A stretch of DNA of 9,081 bases from Palsa-504 sp003136255 (GTDB lineage: Bacteria; Actinomycetota; Actinomycetes; Streptosporangiales; Streptosporangiaceae), in assembly GCA_003136255.1 (NCBI GenBank), contig PLDT01000042.1, positions 1 through 9,081 on the forward strand, read 5' to 3'. Within the stretch, counting starts at the first letter, position 1; each line of letters begins with the position of its first letter. Shown here one piece after another: positions 1 to 6,720 of this stretch. Position numbers and translations under genes: made by a program. The notes under the pieces were generated by a model. It did not search any database. It was not told where the DNA came from and saw only the letters and a list, made by a program, of their open reading frames with translations.

Positions 1-99
1 CCTTTCGGACTGCGTAACGCCTTTCAGGACTACGCTTCTCGCACTACGATCTGGATTGTCACCGTGGACCAGTGGTTCGCGGCTCGCGGTGACGGGTAA
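1..99 (+). CDS. C-terminal end of an unidentified upstream protein (partial)
   Basis: Reading from base 1 in frame 1 gives 32 codons ending at TAA (97-99). The peptide starts PFGLRNAFQDYASRTT and ends DQWFAARGDG. It looks protein-like, with a balanced mix of aromatic, charged and aliphatic residues, and about two thirds of its third codon positions are G or C. Frame 2 is also open across this stretch but reads less plausibly; frame 3 stops at once. The stop lies 36 bp before the next start, so this could be the preceding member of the same operon. The product cannot be identified from so short a tail. Confidence 0.45.
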   Translation, partial: PFGLRNAFQDYASRTTIWIVTVDQWFAARGDG

Positions 100-135
100 T
101 TCCGGACAGGGGACAAGGGCTGAGGTGGGGGCTAA

Positions 136-1746
136 ATGGCGACAGATGGTTCTGCCGGACGGCCGGGAGAAGCGGCACCGACGATGGTGGGTCGCAGCCC
201 GGCCCAGCAGCCCGTCGGCGTCGCTGGGGGCGCCGGCGGCGGTGGAGGTGACCTCACCCAGGAACTCCTGACGTCAGCCTGGTGGACCGACGCCATGGTG
301 GCGGCGGCGGGGATTCCCGTGGTGGACGTGCCCTTCGTGACGGTAGGCGGCGGCATCGGAAGCTTCGTCACCGTGGATTACCTGCGGATCGCCGGGGTAC
401 CGATCGACCGGATGCGGGTGCTATCCGACATCGACTTTCCGTGGCAGACCTACGAGTACCTGACTCGAGTGTCACAAATCCCCCGCCCGGAACGTATCCG
501 CTCGGATTCCGCGTCGCGGCCGGACAATATCTGGGGCTTTCCCTCCTATGCGCTGTCCGAGGCGCTGCACGACAAGACCCTGGCGTCGCTGCGGCAGGTG
601 CTGGTCGAGCCGATCTGGGCTGACTACTACACGCCGCGGGCGGGCATGGTGTTCGAGGGGCTGGAGCGCGAGTCTAAGCGGATCAGCTATTCGGACATGC
701 TGGTTAAAGGCCAGGTCCGGATGGTCCGCCGCCGCCAGGGCGGCGGCTACTTCACGATCCTCACTCCTCCGGACGCGAAACCGGCCCGCCGCGTCGCGTT
801 CCGGTCCCAGTTCGTCCACATCGCGGTCGGGTATCCGGGCCTGAAGTTCCTCCCCGAGCTGCAGGCCTTCAGGACCGAGAACCAGGACTTCTACCACGTG
901 GTCAGCGCTTACGAGGACCACGAGCACGTCTATGACCGGCTGCGCGTCAAGCACAGCGTGGTGCTGATCCGCGGGGGCGGGATCGTTTCCTCGCGGGTGC
1001 TCCAGCGCTTGATGGACGAACGTGCCAAATACAACCTGTCCACCGAGATCGTGCACCTGTTTCGCACTTATATCTCCGGCTCGCACGGACCCAACGCGTG
1101 GATGCGGCGCAAGGGCGGCAACGGCTTCGCCTACCAGGGGTTCAACTACCCGAAGTCGGTGTGGGGCGGGCAGCTGAAGGCCAAGATGCGCCGGCTCGAA
1201 GGCGAGCAGCGGGCCACCGAGTACAAGCTCATGGGCGGGACCAACACGCCCTGGCGACGCCGCTGGCAGCAGCAGATGAACCAGGGCCGGGCCCAAGGTT
1301 GGTACCGCGTAATGGCCGGCACCGTCGAGGATATGAAGGTGCGCGAGGACGGGATGGTCGTCAGCCAGGTCAAGACCGGGCAGGGCCCGACCGAGATCGC
1401 GGCGGACTTCGTTATCGACTGCACCGGCCTGGAAGCCGACGTTTCCGAGCATCGGGTCCTAGCCGACCTGCTCGAGCATTCCGGTGCCGGCCGGAACCCG
1501 GTCGGCCGCCTGGATGTCGAACGCACCTTTGAGCTGCGCGGCACCAGCAGCGCACCCGGAGTGATCTACGCCTCGGGAGCCGCCACGCTTGGCGGTTACT
1601 TCCCCGGCGTGGACACCTTCCTCGGCCTGCAAATCGCCGCCCAGGAGATCACCGACGACCTGGCTCGTCGCGGATTCTGCCGGAAGATAGGCCCGGGCCG
1701 TTCGGTCCAGCAGTGGCTGCGCTGGGCAAGGAACCGGCAGCCGTAA
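136..1746 (+). CDS. FAD/NAD(P)-binding oxidoreductase-like protein
   Basis: A 536-residue soluble protein with features of the two-dinucleotide-binding flavoprotein fold. After a Gly/Ala-rich, probably disordered N-terminus (about 1-40), a first Rossmann glycine motif, VTVGGGIGSF, lies at residues 68-77. A second beta-strand plus glycine turn, VVLIRGGGIVSS, lies at 275-286. The strand DFVIDCTG at 424-431 resembles the 'ATG/CTG' strand of NAD(P)H-dependent flavoproteins. Residues 475-503 (VIYASGAA, then PGVDTFLGLQIAAQEI) resemble the C-terminal FAD-contact strand and helix. No redox-active CxxC is visible, so a disulfide-reductase mechanism is unlikely. No signal peptide or membrane segment is seen. 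The ATG at 136 follows a purine-rich GAGGTGGGGG at 122-131; a later ATG at 184 is possible because residues 1-40 look unconserved. The substrate is unknown. It is the first complete gene of the presumed signalling operon, suggesting a redox-sensing or redox-tailoring role (inference). Confidence 0.8.
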   Translation: MATDGSAGRPGEAAPTMVGRSPAQQPVGVAGGAGGGGGDLTQELLTSAWWTDAMVAAAGIPVVDVPFVTVGGGIGSFVTVDYLRIAGVPIDRMRVLSDIDFPWQTYEYLTRVSQIPRPERIRSDSASRPDNIWGFPSYALSEALHDKTLASLRQVLVEPIWADYYTPRAGMVFEGLERESKRISYSDMLVKGQVRMVRRRQGGGYFTILTPPDAKPARRVAFRSQFVHIAVGYPGLKFLPELQAFRTENQDFYHVVSAYEDHEHVYDRLRVKHSVVLIRGGGIVSSRVLQRLMDERAKYNLSTEIVHLFRTYISGSHGPNAWMRRKGGNGFAYQGFNYPKSVWGGQLKAKMRRLEGEQRATEYKLMGGTNTPWRRRWQQQMNQGRAQGWYRVMAGTVEDMKVREDGMVVSQVKTGQGPTEIAADFVIDCTGLEADVSEHRVLADLLEHSGAGRNPVGRLDVERTFELRGTSSAPGVIYASGAATLGGYFPGVDTFLGLQIAAQEITDDLARRGFCRKIGPGRSVQQWLRWARNRQP

Positions 1747-1805
1747 TTCAGTTACCCCATATTGCCCGTGCTCCCGACAGGGATCCGATACTGACAGGTG
1801 CTGGC

Positions 1806-2240
1806 GTGGTTCCTACGTTGACTGGCCGCATACAGACCAGGATTTTCTTGCTCGCCGTGGTCGGCGGCCTCATAACCCTGATCATCGTCCCGTTCCTGTC
1901 TAGCGCGCCGCTCGGCGATAAGTACCGGGACGGCTTCCTGGTGCTGCTCAGCGTCGCCGTCGTGGGCGTCCTGTGGGAACTGCTCTATCATCTCCTGATG
2001 CAGTGGCGCTGGGAGAAGGACTGGCCGACGCTGTTCGGGCTGGTCGAGGGGGTACCGGAAGGCGCGCTGATCTGGATTCTGCTCAGCGTCGGAGCCATCC
2101 CGGGCATCGTCGGCAAAGTCGGCGGGGTCGCCTTCCTGGTCCAGTTCATCTTGGTCTGGCTGGGGGTATGGCTGGTAGCCAACGGGCCGATGCGAGTCCC
2201 GTTCATCCGGTGGCGTTTCCGCGGCGGGAGGCTAGCGTGA
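1806..2240 (+). CDS. Small multi-pass membrane protein of unknown function
   Basis: About 144 residues when started at GTG 1806, which has an AGGTG at 1795-1799 at good spacing. A GTG at 1713 would overlap the oxidoreductase by 34 bp and add a polar N-terminus that looks untranslated. The N-terminus reads VVPTLTGRIQTRIF and runs directly into hydrophobic segments. Counting from that GTG, there are four likely membrane helices at about residues 13-31, 43-66, 85-103 and 107-125. Short charged loops such as QWRWEKDW separate them, and the tail is basic (IRWRFRGGR), probably cytoplasmic. No enzyme motif is seen. It resembles uncharacterised actinobacterial inner-membrane proteins (recalled, not searched). 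Its stop overlaps the start of the FHA gene (GTGA at 2237-2240), so the two are probably translationally coupled. It may act as a membrane partner of the FHA protein or the antiporter (inference). Confidence 0.75.
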   Translation: MVPTLTGRIQTRIFLLAVVGGLITLIIVPFLSSAPLGDKYRDGFLVLLSVAVVGVLWELLYHLLMQWRWEKDWPTLFGLVEGVPEGALIWILLSVGAIPGIVGKVGGVAFLVQFILVWLGVWLVANGPMRVPFIRWRFRGGRLA

Positions 2241-3792
2241 CCGAACACGGCATATTGCCCGGCCTGTGGCCGATTCACGGGGACGGAGTACTAGCCCGGC
2301 AGGGAGATCTGGTGCTCCTGATCCATCCCGCGGGCGGGGCCTTCACCGACCGGCTGCTGGATCTGCTGGCCGACGCCGCCCGGGCCCGCGAGACCGGTCT
2401 GCGCTTTACCGACCTGGTCTCGGCGCAGTTCGATGCCGACGCGACCGATGCCGCTGATCAGCAGGGCCCGGCTGTCGTCGCGTTCGGGCCCGCGGGCGGT
2501 GGAACGGCCGTCGCCGTCTACGGAACCGGATGGGCCGAAGTCACTACTGCCCACGGAGCGCAGCGGCTGACCGCCGGCGAGCCGTACGGCCGGCTGCGGT
2601 GCGTCTTGCCGTCCACGTTGATCAAGATCCGCGCGGGCGTGCAGCCCGTGGTCGGCGACGGCGAGACCGATCCCTATCTGCGCCTGGCCGACGGCGTGGT
2701 CCGGGCGGTCGCGCTGCTTTACGCTCCGGCCGAGATCACGGCGGAGGCAGCTGACCGAGATCGGCCTGCCGTCCTGGCTCCCGGCCCCGTGACGCCGGTG
2801 AGCGCGGCCNNGCCCCGCCGGTCGTCGTCGAGCCGCCGGTCGTCGTCGAGCCACCGGCACTCGTGCCGGAGGTGGTCCCCGAACACCGCGACCCCGAATA
2901 CCACCCCACCCGGATCGAACGGGCCGTATCCGCACCCCCAGTTCCCGATCCTTACGCGGCCCAGGCTCCGCCGCCGGCGCCCGACCCGTACGCGGTTCAG
3001 GCACCGGACCCGTCCGCGTTCCCGGCGCCCGACCAGTACGCCGCTCCGGCCCCGCCCGGCCCGTACGCCGCTCCGGCCCCGCCCGACCCGTACGCCGCCC
3101 AGCCCTCGCCGCCGGTTCCCGGCCCGCCCGACGGTGCCCCGCGACCGGATTTCATCTCGATATCGTTCGTAGCGGGCGGACCACCCGGCGGGCCCGGCGC
3201 GCCGGGCCCGCTGGGCGGACTGAGCGGACTCGGCGGCGACGTGCCCCGGCGTGATCCGCTGCCGCTCGGCGCCGAACCGCCCGAAGCGAAAGATCTGGGC
3301 CTGGTCGAGATGCCCTCCGCCATGGTCGAGGGCGTCTACTGCAAGAACGGGCACTTCAACGACCCGGAAGGGCGTTACTGCGCCATATGCGGTATCGGCA
3401 TGGGCCAGCTGACCAAGATACGGCAGAAGGGCAAGCGCCCCCCGCTCGGCGTGCTGATCCTCGGCGATGGTTCGGTGTGCCAGCTTGACGCCGACTACGT
3501 GATCGGCCGGGAGCCCACCCTGGACACCGAGGTGGCCGACGGCCGGGCCCGGCCACTGCGGCTCACGGGCGCCTCCGGGGTGGTGTCCCGGATCCACGCC
3601 CGTGTGGAACTCGACGGCTGGCAGGTCTTCATCTCCGACCTCAATTCGGCGAACGGCACCCAGATCCTCCTGCCGGGAGAGCGGACCCCCACCAGCCTCC
3701 AGCCCGGGGTGCGGACTGCGCTGGTGCCAGGCGCCCAGATTCGCCTCGGGGGCGAATACGGACTCCAATACGACTCACACCGTCACCGTTAG
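2237..3792 (+). CDS. FHA-domain protein with N-terminal domain, Pro-rich linker and zinc ribbon (broken only by an assembly gap)
   Basis: Starts at GTG 2237 inside the GTGA overlap with the membrane-protein gene. It reads in frame 2 for 191 codons to the nn at 2810-2811, then in frame 1 for 326 codons to TAG 3790. Coding sense continues right up to both sides of the gap, so this is one gene whose gap is a multiple of three bases. Domain order: an alpha/beta N-terminal domain of about 170 residues (with VLARQGDLVLLI and VVAFGPAGGGTAVAVYG), unnamed but recalled at the front of other actinobacterial FHA proteins. Next comes a Pro/Ala linker with repeats, then a zinc ribbon (C at 3340, H at 3352, CAIC at 3379-3390). 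The FHA domain shows GRE (3505-3513), SRIHA (3586-3600) and NSANGT (3643-3660), the phosphothreonine-binding residues expected of a functional FHA. No membrane helix. Likely a cytoplasmic phosphothreonine reader for the two downstream kinases (inference). Confidence 0.92.
2810..2811. other. Assembly gap (nn) inside the FHA gene
   Basis: Two ambiguous bases separate codon gcc (2807-2809) from codon gcc (2812-2814). In-frame coding continues on both sides only if the true gap length is a multiple of three. The sequence right after it is an 18-bp perfect tandem repeat, a natural place for short-read assembly to collapse or break. Confidence 0.85.
2815..2850 (+). repeat. 18-bp tandem repeat (2 copies) encoding PPVVVE
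   Basis: Copies 2815-2832 and 2833-2850 are identical (ccgccg, gtc three times, gag), and a partial third (ccaccg) follows. They encode PPVVVE-PPVVVE-PP in the FHA protein linker. The array abuts the nn, so more copies may be hidden in the gap. Confidence 0.9.
3036..3089 (+). repeat. 27-bp tandem repeat encoding a YAAPAPPxP linker unit
   Basis: Units 3036-3062 and 3063-3089 match at 26 of 27 bases, and a decaying third begins at 3090. Related D/G-P-Y-A segments with Tyr codons at 2953 and 2989 lie upstream. The repeats encode a Tyr-bearing Pro/Ala linker between the N-terminal domain and the zinc ribbon of the FHA protein. They look like ordinary flexible-linker expansion by slippage. Confidence 0.85.
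3188..3211. repeat. 24-bp perfect palindrome inside the FHA gene
   Basis: The left half, GCGGGCCCGGCG (3188-3199), is followed directly by its exact reverse complement (3200-3211), with no spacer. It is all G/C and encodes part of a Gly/Pro-rich linker (GGPGAPGP). As RNA it could form a strong hairpin, losing a few central pairs to the loop. It may be functional or simply a by-product of GGC/CCG-rich codons. Confidence 0.8.
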
Positions 3793-3820
3793 ATGACCTG
3801 ATCGAGGCGGGGGGTGGATC

Positions 3821-5860
3821 ATGAGCCTCAGTAATGTGCAGCTCCTGCTGGCGGACGTGGCGTTCATCATCATCGCCGCCCGCCTGCTCGGCACTGCGGC
3901 CAAGCTCCTGGGCCAGCCCCCGGTGCTGGGTGAGATCCTGGCCGGGATCCTGCTCGGACCCACGTTCTTCCACGGGGCCATCACTAAGACCCTGTTCCCG
4001 GCCGGCATGATCTCGCCGTTGACCGCACTGGCCGACCTCGGCCTGGTCCTGTTCATGTTCGTGGTCGGGTATGAGGTGGACCTGCGCCTTATCCGCGGCC
4101 GCGAGCGCGTCGCGGTGGGCGTGTCCCTCGGCTCGTTCATCCTGCCCTTGGGCCTGGGCACCGGGCTGGGCGTATGGCTGGCCCACCGCCACCACCTGCA
4201 CCACGTGTCCACCTTCGCGCTGTTCATCGGCACCGCGATGGCGGCCACCGCGTTCCCCGTCCTGGCCCGCATCCTCACCGACCGGGGCCTGCACCGCACC
4301 CGGATCGGCGGGATCGCGCTGGCCAGCGCGGCGATCGCGGACGTGCTGGCCTGGACGATGCTGGCCGTGGTGGTGGGCCTGGCCGGAAGCAGCGCGCAAT
4401 GGAAGGTGCTGCTCGCAATCCCGTACGCGGCCGTAATGTTCGCTGTCGTCCGGCCGCTGCTGCGCCGACTGTCCCGGTTCTACCTGCAAGCCGGCCGACT
4501 CAGCCCGAACGTCCTGGCCACCGTGCTGGCCGGGCTCCTGCTGTCCGCCGCCGCCACCAACTGGATGGGCCTGCACTTCATCTTCGGTGCCTTCCTGTTC
4601 GGCGTCATCATGCCGCGCCAGAACGTCCTGGGGCTGCGCGAGGAGATCCTCGGGCGAGTTGAGGAAATCAGCGTCATGGTGCTGCTGCCGATCTATTTCG
4701 TGGTGTCCGGGCTGAGCATCAACCTGTCCACGATCGGGAGCTCCGGGCTGGAGGAACTCGGCGCGATCCTGGTCGTCGCGATCGTCGGGAAGCTGGTCGG
4801 CGCCTACCTCGGCGCCCTGTTCACCGGGGTCCACGGCCGCAACGCCGGCGTGATCGCCACCCTGATGAACACCCGGGGCCTGACCGAAATAGTCATCTTG
4901 GGCGTCGGGCTCCAGCTGCATATCCTGACCAAGCCGCTGTACGCCCTGATGGTGGTCATGGCGCTGGTCACCACCGCGATGAGCGGGCCGCTGCTCAAGG
5001 TCATCTACCCGGACCGGGTCATGCAGCGTGACCTGGCCGCCGCGGACCGGGCGCAGCTCGCCGGCGGCGCGGCGTACCGGATCCTGGTCCTCATCGACCG
5101 GCCGGAGACCGCTGGACCGCTGGTCGACATCGGCGCCGACCTGGCCGCCACCCGGCCCGGCAGTGAGCTGGCCTTGGCCCACCTGGTCTCGCTCCGAGCC
5201 GAGAAGCGGCTGCAGGTCGGCGGCGGCCTGGGCGGCGAACTGCTGCAGATGACCCTGGTCATGGGCCAGCTGCACGCGCTCGCCGAGCGGGCGACGGGGC
5301 GCGGCGCTCCGGCGACCGTGCTCTCACGCTTCAGCGACGACGTAGCCGGCGAGCTGTCGGCCTACGTGGAGGCCGCCGAGCCCGACACCATCGTGCTCGA
5401 CTCCCGTCACGACGCGTACGAGGACCAGGCGTACACGGCCATCCGGGCCGACCACCGGACGCGTCTGGTCACGGCGTCCGGACCCGTGCCGGAAGCGCCG
5501 AGCGCCGTGGCGGTCTACGCCGGCCACGGCGGCGGCGACGCCGCCGCGGCCCTGAATGTGGCCACCCAGCTCGCCGCGGCCCGGCACCTGCCGCTCGTGC
5601 TCGTCGGCGCCGACGGCCGACGCAGCCGCAGCGGCGTCGCGGACCTCACCCACCGGGGCATCCAGGCCAGCAGCGGCCCGCCGCCGGAGGGCGCGCTGCT
5701 CGTCGTCGGCGACGATGGCGCCACGGCCGTCGCCACCGAAGCGCACCTCACCGTGCGGGCGGGCAGCACCGAGGACATCGAGGCCCGCCCCGAAATCGCG
5801 GCTCCGGTCCCTGTCATAGGGCCAGGGGCGCTGGAGCCAGGAAGGCAGCCATCACCATGA
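3821..5860 (+). CDS. CPA2-family cation/proton antiporter with cytoplasmic tandem USP-like tail
   Basis: A 679-residue membrane protein. Residues 1-396 carry 12-13 hydrophobic helices of the Na+/H+ exchanger fold (Kef/CHX-like CPA2 branch). Hallmarks are GQPPVLGEILAGILLGP (31-47), the discontinuous-helix segment TAFPVLARIL (143-152), the ion-site helix ASAAIADVLAW (168-178) and NTRGLTEIVIL (350-360). It probably exchanges K+ or Na+ for H+ across the cytoplasmic membrane. The ion-site pair is Ala-Asp (A173-D174), not the usual Asn-Asp or Asp-Asp. Residues 418-660 form two alpha/beta lobes (YRILVLID at 419-426, DTIVLDSR at 522-529, AVAVYAG at 562-568, PLVLVGA at 591-597), resembling the paired USP-like tails of plant CHX antiporters. 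This tail is a likely nucleotide or regulatory domain. The ATG follows a GGGGGGTGG ribosome binding site 28 bp after the FHA gene. The stop overlaps the first kinase start (ATGA). Confidence 0.95.
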   Translation: MSLSNVQLLLADVAFIIIAARLLGTAAKLLGQPPVLGEILAGILLGPTFFHGAITKTLFPAGMISPLTALADLGLVLFMFVVGYEVDLRLIRGRERVAVGVSLGSFILPLGLGTGLGVWLAHRHHLHHVSTFALFIGTAMAATAFPVLARILTDRGLHRTRIGGIALASAAIADVLAWTMLAVVVGLAGSSAQWKVLLAIPYAAVMFAVVRPLLRRLSRFYLQAGRLSPNVLATVLAGLLLSAAATNWMGLHFIFGAFLFGVIMPRQNVLGLREEILGRVEEISVMVLLPIYFVVSGLSINLSTIGSSGLEELGAILVVAIVGKLVGAYLGALFTGVHGRNAGVIATLMNTRGLTEIVILGVGLQLHILTKPLYALMVVMALVTTAMSGPLLKVIYPDRVMQRDLAAADRAQLAGGAAYRILVLIDRPETAGPLVDIGADLAATRPGSELALAHLVSLRAEKRLQVGGGLGGELLQMTLVMGQLHALAERATGRGAPATVLSRFSDDVAGELSAYVEAAEPDTIVLDSRHDAYEDQAYTAIRADHRTRLVTASGPVPEAPSAVAVYAGHGGGDAAAALNVATQLAAARHLPLVLVGADGRRSRSGVADLTHRGIQASSGPPPEGALLVVGDDGATAVATEAHLTVRAGSTEDIEARPEIAAPVPVIGPGALEPGRQPSP

Positions 5861-6681
5861 CCGACGAACGCGACGGTATCGCTGACTATAAGTTCCTCCG
5901 TCGGCTCGGCGCCGGCAGCCACGGGGTGTTCTACCTCGCCCATCCGCCCCAGCGGCTGCCGGTTCCGGCCGAGTTCGTGGCGGTGAAGGTGCTGTCCGGC
6001 GGCAGCAGCCAGGACGTGTTCAGGTGGGCCCACCGCGAGCTCGCGGCCTTCGCGGCGGTCAGCTCGCCGTACCTGGTCACCCTGTACGACGCGGGCCAGC
6101 AGGGCGAGGAAGTCTACTACTCGATGGAGTACCTGCCGGGCGGCTCGGTGGCCGTGCCTGCCGAGCCGCTCAGCCGGGCCAGCGCCCTGCAGGCTATGGC
6201 GCACGCGTCCCGCGCCACGCACGCCCTGCACGAAGCCGGCATCGCCCACCGTGACATCAAGCCGGGCAATGTCCTGCTCTACCCGGGCGGGGCCAAGCTC
6301 GCCGATCTGGGCCTCAGCCACGTGCTGCGGCCGGGCATCACGATCACGAGAATGGGGCCAGCGGGCGATATCGGCTACCTCGACCCGGCCCTGATCCGCG
6401 GCGACCGCCCGTCGCGGGCCAGTGACGTGTTCTCGCTGGGCGCGACCTTGCACTACGCCGTGGCCGGCGAGGGCCTGTACGGCCCGCTGTCCGACGACGA
6501 CCCGCTCCTGGCCATGCGCCGCGTCATCTCCCAGCCGCCCACCATCTCCGCCCGCGTGGACCCGGACATCGGGGAGGTCATCGCCTGGGCCATCGCCGCC
6601 AACCCCGCGGAGCGGCCGGCGACGGCCCTGCAGTTCGCCGAGCGGATCGAGGAACTCGCCCTAGCGCCCGCCGCTGACTAG
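5857..6681 (+). CDS. Soluble Hanks-type Ser/Thr protein kinase (kinase 1, minimal)
   Basis: A 274-residue protein that is almost entirely kinase domain, with no membrane helix or sensor domain. Visible elements: glycine loop GAGSHG (18-23), ATP-anchoring Lys44 in VAVKVL, helix-C Glu61, catalytic loop HRDIKPGN (131-138), metal-binding DLG (150-152) in place of DFG, SDVFSLG with Asp190, and Arg253 in NPAERPA. The catalytic Lys, Asp, Asn and metal Asp are all present, so it should be active. The usual APE motif reads LDPA (175-178), and the activation segment is short on Ser/Thr (T162, T164). The ATG at 5857 overlaps the antiporter stop, implying coupled translation and near-equal expression. 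The antiporter's cytoplasmic tail is therefore the most obvious candidate substrate (inference). Confidence 0.96.
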   Translation: MTDERDGIADYKFLRRLGAGSHGVFYLAHPPQRLPVPAEFVAVKVLSGGSSQDVFRWAHRELAAFAAVSSPYLVTLYDAGQQGEEVYYSMEYLPGGSVAVPAEPLSRASALQAMAHASRATHALHEAGIAHRDIKPGNVLLYPGGAKLADLGLSHVLRPGITITRMGPAGDIGYLDPALIRGDRPSRASDVFSLGATLHYAVAGEGLYGPLSDDDPLLAMRRVISQPPTISARVDPDIGEVIAWAIAANPAERPATALQFAERIEELALAPAAD

Positions 6682-6698
6682 CCCGCAAGGGGGACCTG

Positions 6699-6712
6699 AC
6701 CGGGCGCCCGGT
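6699..6712. repeat. 14-bp perfect palindrome between the two kinase genes
   Basis: ACCGGGCGCCCGGT is its own reverse complement and lies in the 39-bp spacer between the kinases. Its right end (GGT of GGTGG, 6710-6714) overlaps the possible ribosome binding site for an ATG at 6721. It could be an operator half-pair, an mRNA hairpin tuning kinase 2 translation, or chance in GC-rich DNA. No U-tract follows, so it is not a classical terminator. Confidence 0.75.
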
Positions 6713-6720
6713 GGCCCAGG

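Noticed and set aside
1..34. Imperfect direct repeat CCTTTC-GGACTGCG / CCTTTCAGGACTACG
   Set aside because: Short, imperfect and within a likely coding tail at the window edge; not enough to call an element.
472..1452. Long open frame on the minus strand (326 codons) opposite the oxidoreductase
   Set aside because: GC-rich antisense shadow: composition is Asp/Arg/Val/His-heavy with no recognisable domain, while the + strand encodes clear Rossmann motifs.
1713..1805. Upstream GTG start for the small membrane protein
   Set aside because: It would overlap the previous gene by 34 bp and add a polar stretch; GTG 1806 has a better ribosome binding site and yields a typical short N-terminus before the first helix.
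2940..3110. Possible CRISPR-like repeat array
   Set aside because: The repeats are in-frame coding units (9 residues) without unique spacers; they are a protein linker expansion.
2719..3768. 349-codon minus-strand open frame opposite the FHA gene
   Set aside because: It crosses the nn and consists largely of Arg/Gly repeats complementary to the Pro/Ala linker.
2863..3792. Separate gene starting at GTG 2863
   Set aside because: The same frame is open and protein-like upstream to the gap (APPVVVE repeats) and continues the sense of the N-terminal half, so this is the second part of one FHA gene.
2237..3792. FHA gene as a frameshifted pseudogene
   Set aside because: The only disruption is at undetermined bases. 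Both halves have intact domains and normal codon bias.
3641..5275. 544-codon minus-strand open frame opposite the antiporter
   Set aside because: Its product is a Gln/Asp/Arg/Gly-rich low-complexity string typical of antisense to hydrophobic GC-rich genes; the + strand has an unmistakable antiporter.
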